DNA of 64,000 bases from positions 180,714 to 244,713 of the forward strand of contig DIHO01000012.1 of the NCBI GenBank assembly GCA_002420185.1, in the 5' to 3' direction. The stretch is from Opitutales bacterium UBA5694. Its GTDB lineage: Bacteria > Verrucomicrobiota > Verrucomicrobiia > Opitutales > Opitutaceae. This document shows positions 19,471 to 28,383 of the stretch, piece by piece. Position numbers and translations under genes: made by a program. Under the pieces are notes generated by a model. That model searched no databases. It was not told where the DNA came from and saw nothing but the letters and a program-made list of their open reading frames with translations. The stretch's first letter is position 1. Each line of letters begins with the position of its first letter.

Positions 19471-20147
19471 TGGAATATCCGGTCCATGAAACGTTTCACT
19501 CATGGCAGGGTGAGGGAGACCATTCGGGAAGATCCGCTTTTTTCGTACGTCTTTACGGTTGTCCGGTTCATTGCCGTTGGTGTGACTCGGCAGGAACCTG
19601 GCATCCGGATTATGTCCCAGAAAAGGTAGACAGGATAGACGCTGCCATGATCGCGGATGCGGCGGCTGCGGTGAAGAGCGATCTGGTGGTCATTACGGGA
19701 GGAGAACCGACAATTCATGATTTGGGGCCATTGACCGATGCCATGAGGGAGAGAGGGCTGAAATCCCATTTGGAAACGTCGGGCGCGTTTCAGATTAGAG
19801 GTTCGTTTGATTGGATAACCTTGAGCCCTAAATGGCGTTCAACGCCATTGCCTGAGTCACTGGCGATTGCAAATGAGTTTAAGCTGATTATTGAAGATGA
19901 GGGCTCGGTTAGGAAGTGGGTAGAGACATTGGGCAATTCAATTGATAAGCGTTCGGTATGGCTCCACCCCGAGTGGTCGGTTAGGAAGGATCCTCGTATT
20001 CTGGAGTCAATCACGGAATTTGTGAAGGCGAACGGTGCTCCTTTCCGAGCTGGTTTGCAAGGGCACAAATATTATCGTGCCGACTTGCTGGATCGAAATT
20101 CAGCAAATCCTTCGCCTCTAGGCGGAAATCCGATGCTGGGATATTAG
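19470..20147 (+). CDS. queE: 7-carboxy-7-deazaguanine synthase QueE
   Basis: A radical SAM enzyme of about 225 residues that converts 6-carboxytetrahydropterin to 7-carboxy-7-deazaguanine. The cluster motif CPVHCRWC (CxxxCxxC) follows the family opening HSWQGEGDHSGRSAFFVRLY. The SAM-binding GGE motif is VVITGGEPTIHD. The ATG at 19470 overlaps the queD TGA (TGATG); a TTG at 19467 is one codon upstream. C-terminal SPKWRSTPLPESL and NEFKLIIEDE match the family. With queC and queD it gives the GTP-derived steps up to preQ0. Confidence 0.94.
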   Translation: MEYPVHETFHSWQGEGDHSGRSAFFVRLYGCPVHCRWCDSAGTWHPDYVPEKVDRIDAAMIADAAAAVKSDLVVITGGEPTIHDLGPLTDAMRERGLKSHLETSGAFQIRGSFDWITLSPKWRSTPLPESLAIANEFKLIIEDEGSVRKWVETLGNSIDKRSVWLHPEWSVRKDPRILESITEFVKANGAPFRAGLQGHKYYRADLLDRNSANPSPLGGNPMLGY

Positions 20148-20181
20148 AAGTTTACTGATAAGGGACCACGCAGATTGAGGA

Positions 20182-21255
20182 ATGCAGTTTAAACGGATCA
20201 GTGTTAGAAACTATAGGAATATAGAATTCGGCCGGTTGAAACTAGGATCTCCGCGTGTGTTTCTTCATGGCCCGAATGGGCAGGGGAAGACGAATATGCT
20301 GGAGGCTCTTGGACTGGCGACCGCTTTGCGTCCCTTTCGCACTCATGAGAATCGGGTGGTGATAGGTCCCTCGGCGCTGTATTCGGAAATTGTATATGAT
20401 TTAGACCATGAAGACCTGGGCGAGACTCAGGTGAGGGCTAAAATTAAGAAGTCTGGAAAAGAAGTTTGGATCGATGGTGAACCCACAAAACGATTGTCAG
20501 ATTTTGTTGGGAAATTTCCGACAGTGATTCTCTCTTCTAATGATTTACAATTAACTCGGGGCACTCCGGGAAATCGAAGGCGTTTTTTTGACGCGTTTAT
20601 CTGTGGCGTAGATCGCAATTATTTTAGAGCATTGCAGACCTTTCAAAAGCTCCTGCAGGAGAGGAATGCACTTCTGAAGCAAAATGAGTCTGATGCAGTA
20701 GTATCCGCCTTCGAATCGCAAATGGACGAGCCGGCATTGACGATTTGTAGGGTTCGAACGGAAATCTTAGATTCTCTGATGGAGTATGCCGTTGGCGTGC
20801 ACCGAGAAATTTCATTAGACGGTGAAACTTTGGCGGTGGAGTATAGTCGAAGTGCAGAACTCGAAGAAGAAGGGGACTATCTTAAACTGCTGGAGAAAAA
20901 CCGGAAAAGAGATGGCTACTTACAGTCGACGGGTAAGGGTCCACATCGCGACGACTTTTCGATCTCATTAAACGGGATGTCCGCCGATGACTTTGCGTCT
21001 GAAGGACAACAGCGTTCAGTAACGCTTTCACTTTCGTTGGCGATTATAGAGTTTTGGCAGAGTCGATTTGGATTCAGACCGGTTGCTCTTGCAGATGATG
21101 CACTGGGGGAGTTGGACCAGCAACGTAGAGACAGGTTTTGGTCTGTTCTTGACAAGAATTTGCAAATAATTGCGACTGGTACTCAGAGACCCTCGCGAGC
21201 AGAGAAAGACGATTGGAGAATCATCGAGGTTTCGAGAGGAAATTTTAAGGGGTAG
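20182..21255 (+). CDS. recF: DNA replication and repair protein RecF
   Basis: A 357-residue SMC-like ATPase. RecF loads RecA at single-strand gaps with RecO and RecR. Walker A is FLHGPNGQGKTNMLEAL, the signature motif is FASEGQQRSVTLSLSLAI and Walker B is ALADDALGELDQQRR. The N-terminus FKRISVRNYRNIEFGRL is typical, as is the RGTPGNRRRFFDAFI segment. It follows queE by 34 bases, away from the usual dnaA-dnaN-recF-gyrB context, so its location is unusual but not unique among bacteria. Confidence 0.95.
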   Translation: MQFKRISVRNYRNIEFGRLKLGSPRVFLHGPNGQGKTNMLEALGLATALRPFRTHENRVVIGPSALYSEIVYDLDHEDLGETQVRAKIKKSGKEVWIDGEPTKRLSDFVGKFPTVILSSNDLQLTRGTPGNRRRFFDAFICGVDRNYFRALQTFQKLLQERNALLKQNESDAVVSAFESQMDEPALTICRVRTEILDSLMEYAVGVHREISLDGETLAVEYSRSAELEEEGDYLKLLEKNRKRDGYLQSTGKGPHRDDFSISLNGMSADDFASEGQQRSVTLSLSLAIIEFWQSRFGFRPVALADDALGELDQQRRDRFWSVLDKNLQIIATGTQRPSRAEKDDWRIIEVSRGNFKG

Positions 21256-21296
21256 AATTTTATACAGTTGACCAACTCCTGTGGCGGTTATTTAGA

Positions 21297-21813
21297 TTCG
21301 CAGAGACGGCAAATTTTTGAGAGGGAAGTGCGAGCTATTCAGTGAAAATTGTATCCGGGTTTTCAATAGAGACCTTCATTTTAATCGGAATATGTTTGGA
21401 TGTTCTGAAAGCTTTCACCCCTAACCAAAAAGCAGAGATTGCTAACAGCGTAAACTATAGACTTGTGGGAATATTCGTTGGGCCAACCCCCAAGGTACTT
21501 CCATGAATCCAATTGGATTCCGAATTCTTCCTAAACTTCTCGAAGCATTGCGGTTTTCAACTGTTCTCTACTATTTACGAATCCACCCGGAATTCCGAAC
21601 TTTCCTTTATGTGGCTCCTTGCACCTTCTCATTGGTAAAACAAGCCCATCGCGATCTTGGATTAAAGCCGCTGCAGAGGAAACTGGGCTGAAGTCCGTTT
21701 CAAGATGGCAGTCTGCACAGAGAAAAAGGCTCCTTACATATGGGTTATGGCAGGGGAGTGGCAGGAAGGGCAAAATTGAAACGACCAAGGATTGATTTTT
21801 CTGGAAGCCTCAT
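21297..21813 (-). pseudogene. Decayed Nudix hydrolase with N-terminal zinc ribbon
   Basis: Pieces of one Nudix protein are scattered over frames on the minus strand. The first zinc knuckle (NPWSFQFCPSCHSPAITHM) is in one frame and ends at a stop. The second knuckle and Nudix start (RSLFLCADCHLETDF, KGKFGIPGGFVNSREQL) are in another. The Nudix box then meets TAG in the middle (LREV stop EEFGIQLDSW). It continues in frame through KYLGGWPNEYSHKSIVYAVS to a TAA and ends in another frame with ELALPS-like sequence. At least two frameshifts and two nonsense codons are needed, so this is a pseudogene. Its 5' end is uncertain. Confidence 0.75.
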
Positions 21814-21880
21814 TCTGGGAGGGCCTGAAAGCGACAAGATTAGGTTTTTTGGTACGGGCATCGTTGACGTAGTGCGGGGT

Positions 21881-21954
21881 TGGTAGCCTCGCAGGGATTC
21901 GAACCCCGACAGAAGGAATCAGAATCCTTAGTGCTACCATTACACCACGAGGCC
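21881..21954 (-). tRNA. tRNA-Gln (anticodon CUG)
   Basis: The minus strand folds as a cloverleaf. The acceptor stem is GGCCTCG with CGAGGCT, followed by A and an encoded CCA. The anticodon arm is AAGGA-TTCTGAT-TCCTT with CTG at positions 34-36. The T arm is CGGGG-TTCGAAT-CCCTG. The 74-base length is normal. It is a single isolated tRNA next to the Nudix pseudogene. Confidence 0.93.
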
Positions 21955-22393
21955 GTCGAAGCCGGAGAAGCTAGGATTGGGTTCCTGAAAATCAATAGAA
22001 AAACGTCAGCCATTAGAATGAGAGGCGACGTTTCTAGCGTCTTGGATCTTGCAGGTCGGAGCTAATTCTGTCTTTGCGTAGACTTTTCTAGCGACTCTCG
22101 AGGATTGGGTTTCTCCTTCTATTTGTCGGGAAAGTTTTCCCAAAAGCTACGGTAGAAGCAAGAACGGTTGCCAGCGAGGAACTTTCTGCATTGTTCCTGG
22201 TTCAACTTTTTAGTGGAAACGGTTTCGGGGATTGGTCGGATTATGATAAATCGAGTAGTAAATCGTCACCGTTGAGTAACTATTTGACCGTGGTTCATGA
22301 AAAAACGGGATGAAGGTGTATTTCTAAGCTTTTACTGACGAAAGAGTCGCGTTGATTGTTGATTTGAATGGGGAGAAAGCTCTATATGAAATT
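21955..22393. other. Gap between tRNA-Gln and the phosphorylase gene
   Basis: About 440 bases with no supported gene. Frames are short and unlike protein. It should hold the promoter of tRNA-Gln (minus, right side) and of the phosphorylase gene (plus). Confidence 0.45.
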
Positions 22394-23086
22394 ATGAACT
22401 TAGCGATCATCAGTGGGACGAGCATCAACCGGTCGGTAGTTTTTAAGGACTGGAAATTGGATCAAGTGGAGACGCCTTACGGAACGATTGACGTCAAGCG
22501 CGGTAAGGGAATCGTTGTGGTGAATCGTCACGGCTTTTCAGAACCGCTTCCTCCCCACAGGAGCAACTATAGAGGATATGTATTTGCCCTAAAATCTTTG
22601 GGTGTAGAGGCAGTGATAGCATTGACCTCAGTGGGTTCATTGAAAGAGAACTTGAAGCCAGGAACGTTGGTTTCTTGCTCGGACTACGTGAGTTTCTCTC
22701 CAATGACTTTTATCGATGATTGCTCTAGCGGATTCGCACCGGCGATTGACAACGGGCTTCTGAACGATTTAAAGAGACTATGTCCCCAAGGGGTCGAATG
22801 TGATCGAGTTTACGTGCAGACGCGTGGGCCACGATTCGAAACGAAAGCCGAAGTAAGAATCCTTCAGAGCTGGGGTTGTGACGTGGTTGGGATGACTTTC
22901 GGCAACGAAGCGGATCTGCTCTTAGAAAGTGGGATATCGCTCACTTCTTTGTGCATGATTGACAACTATGCTCACGGCATTGGAGATCAGAAACTTAGCA
23001 TGAGTGAATTTCACGATTCAGTTGTTCGAAACCAATCGATTATTGATGAAATTTTAAGTGGCGTTAAGGCCCGATTTGGCAATTAG
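22394..23086 (+). CDS. Purine nucleoside phosphorylase / MTA phosphorylase family protein
   Basis: About 230 residues from ATG 22394, which starts MNLAIISGTSINRS as expected for the family; a TTG at 22352 would add a 14-residue leader unlike the family. Landmarks are VVNRHGFSEPLPPHRSNYR, VIALTSVGSLKENLKPGTLV, YVQTRGPRFETKAEVRIL and VVGMTFGNEADLLLESGI. These match the PNP/MtnP fold with phosphate- and purine-binding residues. The glycine-rich N-terminal phosphate loop is GTS rather than the usual GG(S/T)G. Whether the substrate is methylthioadenosine, methylthioinosine or another purine nucleoside cannot be told. Confidence 0.82.
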   Translation: MNLAIISGTSINRSVVFKDWKLDQVETPYGTIDVKRGKGIVVVNRHGFSEPLPPHRSNYRGYVFALKSLGVEAVIALTSVGSLKENLKPGTLVSCSDYVSFSPMTFIDDCSSGFAPAIDNGLLNDLKRLCPQGVECDRVYVQTRGPRFETKAEVRILQSWGCDVVGMTFGNEADLLLESGISLTSLCMIDNYAHGIGDQKLSMSEFHDSVVRNQSIIDEILSGVKARFGN

Positions 23087-23337
23087 ATGGAGCTTTACGG
23101 TTATCTGAGCACTGCTTTTTTGGAGTAAAATCGTAGTGAACTATCGCGAATTATTCTTAGCCACATTTATGAGGGAAGATTAGATTCGGCACAAGGCGAG
23201 CTAGGTTCGTTAGAAGTACGAAACGGAGCATAGAGACATGACTGACGATGCGAAAGGAAAACGGGAATCGGTTACGCAGCATTTTAAGCGGCGAAGATTT
23301 AGTCGCCTAGACTCGTGGTCAAACCAGCGTCTTATAT
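23087..23337. other. Short gap between convergent genes
   Basis: About 250 bases. A 41-codon plus-strand frame from ATG 23238 (MTDDAKGKRESVTQHF) runs into the antisense of the mrdA 3' end; I do not support it as a gene. A small stem GGCGA-TCGCC lies near 23291-23310 but has no T-run. Confidence 0.35.
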
Positions 23338-25266
23338 TCAAGGAAGGGCGGCGGTGGTTGTAACTTTCTGAGTGTTCACATACTCGGGACGCTTGTCAAA
23401 GTAGGCCTCCAAGACGTAGCGAGCCATCGGAGCGGCGTATTGGCCGCCGCCAAAGCTCACATTGAGTTCCTGTCCTTCTACTAGGGCGACCACCGCTATT
23501 TTGGGGTCCTCGATCGGCGCAAATCCGACAAACCAAGCGAGCTCAAGATTGCCATCTTTTTTGTTTATCTGAGCAGTGCCTGTTTTACCTCCAATGTTGA
23601 CTCCTTTGATGATAGCGGACCGAGCGGTGCCGGTGGGGCTGACTGCACGGTCCATGCCATCAATTATCGCCTTATGCAAGTTTTCGGGAAGGCCCAAAGG
23701 TTTTGGGGCAGGGCGCCGGGCGAGTTGTTCGGGCGATTGTTTAAGAATGCTTGGATGGGAATAGACCTGATTTTTAGCAACAGAAGCGACCATCAGGGCC
23801 ATTTGGAGTGGTGTTACGATTAAGGCACCTTGTCCGATCGACATATTTACAGTGTCCCCGAGATACCATGGCTCTCCGAAGCGAGTCTTTTTCCAATCTC
23901 GAGAAGGCGTAAGCATTCCCCGGGTTTCGTTTGGCAAATCGATGTTAGTGGGTTCGTTAAGGCGGAGGTAGATGGCTTCCCGACTCAAATTGTCAACGCC
24001 CGTTTCAAGCCCAACCCGATAGAAGTACTCATTGCAGCTTTTCTCGATAGCGGTGCGCAAGTCGATTTCTCCATGGCGGCCCATACAGGGGAAGTTGCGG
24101 CCTCCAACTCGATGGGACCCGTCGCATTCAAAAATTGTATGATCGTCTATTTTGCCCGCCTTTAGCCCCGCGATGGCGGTTACTAGCTTAAAAGGTGAAC
24201 CAGGAGGGTATAAGCCGCGCAAGGCCTTGTTCTCCCAGGCTTGATTGTCGCTGATTTCCTTGAAAACCTTGTTTGATATGAAGGGTGTGGTTTGGTTCAG
24301 ATTGTAGTCGGGTCGGCTTAGCATCGCCAAAACTTCCATTCTATCTATGTCAATGGCGATTAGGGCTCCTTTGTCGCCGTATAGATCGAATCCGGCTTCG
24401 CCAGCTAATTGTAGGTCAATGTCGATGGACAGTTCGATATCTCGGCCTTTTCTGGGATACTCCCTTTGGACGGATTCTACTTGGTATCCGCTAGGGTCGA
24501 CGACCCAGATTTCAGAGCCAGTTTTACCCTGTAGTTGCTCGTCGAAACGCTTTTCAATTCCATTGCGTCCATAGGTGCCTTTTGTTGCGAACGTCCTCAG
24601 TTCTGATCCTGGCATATCGCTTTGAACCTCTAGTGGACTGTATCCTACGTATCCAAGGGCGTGCGTGGCTGCGTTATCGTAGGGATAGTGGCGCATATTG
24701 GATACGTACACTTGAACAGGTGACTCGACGGGAAGCGATTCGAGAAGGATCGCAAACTCTTCGGGAGCAAGGTTGTCGATGAGGGGATAGGGAAGTAGTG
24801 GATTGACATTTAAGTGTCGGGTGATAGCGGTTGCATCCACTTCTTCTTGACGGCCGATCAATTCGTTGACGCCCTTGAGGTAACTTTGAAGAACGCTCGC
24901 CCGCGAGAGTATTCTGAGCTCTGAATAGCTATTAATTTTTTCTCCTCGTTCGCGGTAGTCTCGTACCATGCCCCGATAGCTATCACTGAAAGCTTTCTGT
25001 ACTTGGTTCTCTGAAAGAAAAACGACGGCCGAGAACTTAGACTTGTTTGCTACTAGAACTCGTCCTTCCCTGTCCATAAGATAGCCTCTTGGACCAGGAG
25101 TTAGTATCCGACGCTGGTTTTGGATTTTCTCCTTTGCCGCATGCGATTCGGACTCGATTAGCTGGCGAAAAAATAGGCCACTGTATAAAATGACTAGAAG
25201 TAGTCCGAGAATAGCGTAGAATATCGAAAGACGTGACTGGTATTTCTTTGTGTTATCCGTATTCAT
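23338..25266 (-). CDS. mrdA: Penicillin-binding protein 2 (cell elongation transpeptidase)
   Basis: A 642-residue class B PBP that cross-links peptidoglycan during elongation with RodA. An N-terminal transmembrane anchor (IFYAILGLLLVILYSGLFF) is followed by the dimerisation domain with LTPGPRGYLMDREGRVL. The catalytic motifs are present: SxxK in YPPGSPFKLVTAI, SxN in KSCNEYFYRV and KTG in IGGKTGTAQINKK. Length is normal. It overlaps mreD by 14 bases and closes the operon mreB-mreC-mreD-mrdA. No rodA follows it in the window. Confidence 0.95.
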   Translation of the reverse strand: MNTDNTKKYQSRLSIFYAILGLLLVILYSGLFFRQLIESESHAAKEKIQNQRRILTPGPRGYLMDREGRVLVANKSKFSAVVFLSENQVQKAFSDSYRGMVRDYRERGEKINSYSELRILSRASVLQSYLKGVNELIGRQEEVDATAITRHLNVNPLLPYPLIDNLAPEEFAILLESLPVESPVQVYVSNMRHYPYDNAATHALGYVGYSPLEVQSDMPGSELRTFATKGTYGRNGIEKRFDEQLQGKTGSEIWVVDPSGYQVESVQREYPRKGRDIELSIDIDLQLAGEAGFDLYGDKGALIAIDIDRMEVLAMLSRPDYNLNQTTPFISNKVFKEISDNQAWENKALRGLYPPGSPFKLVTAIAGLKAGKIDDHTIFECDGSHRVGGRNFPCMGRHGEIDLRTAIEKSCNEYFYRVGLETGVDNLSREAIYLRLNEPTNIDLPNETRGMLTPSRDWKKTRFGEPWYLGDTVNMSIGQGALIVTPLQMALMVASVAKNQVYSHPSILKQSPEQLARRPAPKPLGLPENLHKAIIDGMDRAVSPTGTARSAIIKGVNIGGKTGTAQINKKDGNLELAWFVGFAPIEDPKIAVVALVEGQELNVSFGGGQYAAPMARYVLEAYFDKRPEYVNTQKVTTTAALP

Positions 25267-25798
25267 CGAGGCTGACGCTTCTCTTGGGCGATGTTGATCC
25301 AGAAACTCCTAGTATTTCAATCAGGGCTCTCTGGTAGTGCAAGTTGATTAGGGCTATAACTAGACTACTTATTAGTAGATTTATAGCTATCTGAAAGGCG
25401 TTAATTCCTTCGGTTCCCAAATTAGCGGCTGCCAAAAAGGTGTACACGATATAGATTGCTATGTTTGCAGCGAGGGCAGTTGCAAGACTGGCTCCTTCGG
25501 ATTCGCGGCTGAATTGATATCGGACAAGGACGGCAATGTAGTGAAGACTGATCAGGGTTAGAAGTGAGGACCCAAATGGGAAAGGTGTTTTTGTATCGAT
25601 TAGAAAGGCGACGGGTATCAGAGAGAAGCTGCCTTGAAGGTGGTTTAGGGTGAGCGAGCTAAACGAGATTAGCATCCCAGTAATCAGTACACTGATACCG
25701 AATGGAGCGATGTAGAAATTGAGCTGGGTAAAGAATAAAATCGTGATGTAATGGGCGATTGCCACGATGATCCAGCGGTTGCGAGGTGCAAACTTCAT
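25253..25798 (-). CDS. mreD: Rod shape-determining protein MreD
   Basis: A 181-residue membrane protein with about five or six hydrophobic helices (IIVAIAHYITILFF, FGISVLITGMLIS, FSLIPVAFLID, LLTLISLHYIAVLV, ALAANIAIYIVYTFLAA, INLLISSLVIALINL). MreD sequences are poorly conserved, so the call rests on size, topology and position between mreC and mrdA. The start overlaps the mreC stop by 4 bases (ATGA), and its end overlaps mrdA. Confidence 0.85.
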   Translation of the reverse strand: MKFAPRNRWIIVAIAHYITILFFTQLNFYIAPFGISVLITGMLISFSSLTLNHLQGSFSLIPVAFLIDTKTPFPFGSSLLTLISLHYIAVLVRYQFSRESEGASLATALAANIAIYIVYTFLAAANLGTEGINAFQIAINLLISSLVIALINLHYQRALIEILGVSGSTSPKRSVSLDEYG

Positions 25799-26634
25799 TC
25801 CATACCTTCCTCAATTGCGATCAAAACGGCAACCTCGGTGAGATTGGAGAGTCGTTCTTCCAAACGTACGTCACCATCTTGAAACATACCGCTGGCCCCT
25901 GGTCTTAGTCGTTGAAGGTACCCGATATGCAAGCCTGCTGGGAAAATACCGCCCATTCCAGAGGTGACTATTCTTGGTGGATTGGAAGGATCTGAGACCG
26001 AAATATCGTTGGGAATGTACTCGGCAAGACCAATGGGAGAACGAAATATCTTAAACCCTGCACCGCGAAAACTCATAGGTCGGTTGTCGCCCTCGATTAC
26101 AACCGCCATTCGAAGATGGCTATTGCTCAATAGCTCTACGGCTGACGTATATTCGTGAACCTGGCGGATGCGACCCACTACACCTCCAGAGAAAACAACA
26201 GGTGCCCCAACGGGAATTCCGTGACGAGAACCTTTACGGATTTCGAAGTGTTGCCACCAAGAGTTAAAGTCTCGGGTCACGACGCGAGCTATCTCGTATT
26301 TGTATTCAGGTCTTGCGGGCAGTCCCAAAAGGGCTTCGAGTCGGTCTACCTCCTGTTTTAGGGACTGATTCTCAAGGACTTCTAGCTGATAGGCGGAATT
26401 TAGGTGGGCGAGATCCTTGCCTGCTTCGTATAGTTCGCTTTTTGATTTTAATCGGGCCGCCCAGAAATTTTGAAGCTCCCTCACGTAGGAAGCTCCGGCA
26501 TTCATGGGAGCCTGAAACTCGTAGAATGCAGATTGTAGCGTGGTCTTAACCGCTATCGGAACGAATATCCAAAAAACTGCTACTCCAAAAAGGACCGCAA
26601 AAGGCTTTATACTAAAGAATCGCTTTTTTGCCAA
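25795..26634 (-). CDS. mreC: Rod shape-determining protein MreC
   Basis: A 279-residue bitopic protein that scaffolds the elongasome. A cytoplasmic tail and one transmembrane helix (FAVLFGVAVFWIFVPIAV) are followed by a coiled coil (LNSAYQLEVLENQSLKQEVD). The two beta-barrel MreC domains come next: ARVVTRDFNSWWQHFEIRKG, GIPVGAPVVFSGGVVGRI and VVTSGMGGIFPAGLHIGYL. It lies 35 bases after mreB and overlaps mreD. Confidence 0.93.
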   Translation of the reverse strand: MAKKRFFSIKPFAVLFGVAVFWIFVPIAVKTTLQSAFYEFQAPMNAGASYVRELQNFWAARLKSKSELYEAGKDLAHLNSAYQLEVLENQSLKQEVDRLEALLGLPARPEYKYEIARVVTRDFNSWWQHFEIRKGSRHGIPVGAPVVFSGGVVGRIRQVHEYTSAVELLSNSHLRMAVVIEGDNRPMSFRGAGFKIFRSPIGLAEYIPNDISVSDPSNPPRIVTSGMGGIFPAGLHIGYLQRLRPGASGMFQDGDVRLEERLSNLTEVAVLIAIEEGME

Positions 26635-26669
26635 TGGACCGCTCGTTCGCGTGATTCTAGTCGCACACT

Positions 26670-27701
26670 CTAATCTTTGGAATCGCTAGAAACGTAAGGT
26701 AGCAGTGCATTTAATTCTGCCAATACGGCACCGGTTCCATTTGCGACCGCGCTAAGGGGATCATCTGCGATGATGACGGGAAGTCCGGTTCTATCGCAAA
26801 GCAGACGGTCGATCCCTCTAAGGAGAGCTCCACCGCCCGCAAGGACAAATCCTCGGTCGACTAGATCTGCCGACAACTCTGGGGGGCACCTCTCTAGGGC
26901 GCTACGAACGGCCTCTACGATAGCGTTGACAGTATCGTGTAGGGCTTCCCGGATTTCTTGGGAAGAAACTTGGATGGTCTTGGGAAGACCGGCTACTGAG
27001 TCTCGTCCTTTCACTTCGAGAGTCATTTCCTCATCCAAAGCGGCTGCGGATCCGATTCGCAATTTAATTTCCTCACCGGTTCTCTCCCCTATCAGTAGAT
27101 TGTAGGCTCTCTTCATGTAACTGATTATCGCCGCATCAAGCTCGTCGCCCCCTACACGTATGCTCTTTGCGTAAACAACTCCAGCTAGCGAGATAATTGC
27201 CACTTCCGTAGTACCGCCACCGATATCGACAATCATATTGGCAGCCGGCTCCTCAACGGGCAATCTAACACCAATAGCGGCTGCCATTGGTTCTTCCAGA
27301 AGCATTACGTCACGAGCGCCAGCGTGCGTCGCAGATTCTTTTACTGCCCGTTTTTCGACTTCAGTGATGCCTGATGGTATAGCGATTACGACTCTGGGAG
27401 GAATGATCTTAGCCGTTTGTACCTTCTTGATGAAGTAACGGAGCATCGCCTCGGTAATATCGAAATCGGCAATAACACCGTCTTTCATCGGACGGATTGC
27501 GGTAATGTTGCCGGGGGTTCGCCCCAGCATCTTTTTCGCTTCGTTACCCACTGCGAGAACTCTTCGGGTTCCACTGTGAATGGCGACAACACTTGGTTCG
27601 CGAAGAACAATCCCTTTGTCTTTTGAGTAGACGAGGGTATTGGCTGTTCCGAGATCGATACCGATGTCGTTAGAAAATAGACCGAAAAACTTGCGCAACA
27701 T
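26670..27701 (-). CDS. mreB: Rod shape-determining actin homologue MreB
   Basis: A 343-residue bacterial actin that directs lateral wall synthesis. Landmarks are the phosphate-1 loop IDLGTANTLVYSKDKGIVLR, the PMKDGVIADF block, NMIVDIGGGTTEVAIISL (phosphate 2) and GFVLAGGGALLRGIDRLL (adenosine motif). The N-terminus (LRKFFGLFSNDIGIDLGTAN) is standard. It is the first gene of the mre operon; the 280 bases before it should contain its promoter. The organism is therefore probably not strictly coccoid, though mreB also occurs in some ovoid Opitutae. Confidence 0.97.
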   Translation of the reverse strand: MLRKFFGLFSNDIGIDLGTANTLVYSKDKGIVLREPSVVAIHSGTRRVLAVGNEAKKMLGRTPGNITAIRPMKDGVIADFDITEAMLRYFIKKVQTAKIIPPRVVIAIPSGITEVEKRAVKESATHAGARDVMLLEEPMAAAIGVRLPVEEPAANMIVDIGGGTTEVAIISLAGVVYAKSIRVGGDELDAAIISYMKRAYNLLIGERTGEEIKLRIGSAAALDEEMTLEVKGRDSVAGLPKTIQVSSQEIREALHDTVNAIVEAVRSALERCPPELSADLVDRGFVLAGGGALLRGIDRLLCDRTGLPVIIADDPLSAVANGTGAVLAELNALLPYVSSDSKD

Positions 27702-27910
27702 AAATACCTAAAATGCTCAACGAAAGGACGTTTTGAAGCAAGGATTTAAACGGAGCATTACTCAAAAGCAATTTTGAATAAGGTAAAAAGCTGCTAAATG
27801 TCTCTTTGTTTAGGCAATGAGAGGGTTTCTGGGCATCTTATGCTACACCCAAAGGATCCGTAGGGTCAGCTAGGCTAGCCGGAAACGTTTTTAAAGGGGG
27901 TCGCTCACTA

Positions 27911-27946
27911 ATTAAAAAGCGGCCGACTGATTGTAATGTCGGCCGG
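27911..27946 (-). terminator. Rho-independent terminator after tatA
   Basis: On the minus strand the inverted repeat GGCCGAC-(10 bases)-GTCGGCC (27921-27944) is followed by GCTTTTTAATT. It lies 40 bases after the tatA stop and before mreB, so it probably ends the tatA transcript. Confidence 0.75.
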
Positions 27947-27985
27947 CCATGTGAAAGTGTGTAATAGAAATTTGAAGACAGAAAC

Positions 27986-28255
27986 TTAGCTCTCGGAAGT
28001 CGCTTTTCCGCTCGTTTCTGTGGGTTGCTTAGTTTCGATAGGCTTTTTCGGAGCGGGCTCTTCTTCCATCGCAGTACGGAGATCCTCTTCGATATGGCTC
28101 GTGGCCTTTTTGAATTCCTTGATTGATTTTCCGACTCCTCGAGCGAGCTCGGGTAGTTTTTTCGCTCCAAAAAGGAGTATAAATACGACGAGGATGACGA
28201 CAATCTCGGGCCAGCCAAGATTCGTTAAAAAAGCGATTGAATATGTTGTTTCCAT
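27986..28255 (-). CDS. tatA: Sec-independent protein translocase TatA/E
   Basis: An 89-residue protein with the TatA layout. A short N-terminus ends in the amphipathic hinge LGWPEIVVILVVFILLFGAK and is followed by KLPELARGVGKSIKEFKKAT. The tail is acidic then Pro/Lys/Thr rich. TatA forms the pore for folded substrates. The window carries at least three likely Tat substrates (1-787, 4556-5995, 57541-58725). A terminator follows the gene. No tatB or tatC is present in the window. Confidence 0.93.
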   Translation of the reverse strand: METTYSIAFLTNLGWPEIVVILVVFILLFGAKKLPELARGVGKSIKEFKKATSHIEEDLRTAMEEEPAPKKPIETKQPTETSGKATSES

Positions 28256-28383
28256 TTTAGAATCCTTTCGGTGTTGGGTAAGACATCGTGATAAATTTTT
28301 CTATAGATTGTGTGTTTTGTTTGTGTCTCGCAATACTGCTTTGCGAAATCTGGCAATACTATCCGTGTTTTGGCTCCGTATTC

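Noticed and set aside
27838..28218. 126-codon minus-strand frame across tatA
   Set aside because: It is an alternative frame of tatA; the TatA hinge and amphipathic helix lie in the 27986-28255 frame and a terminator cuts through this one.
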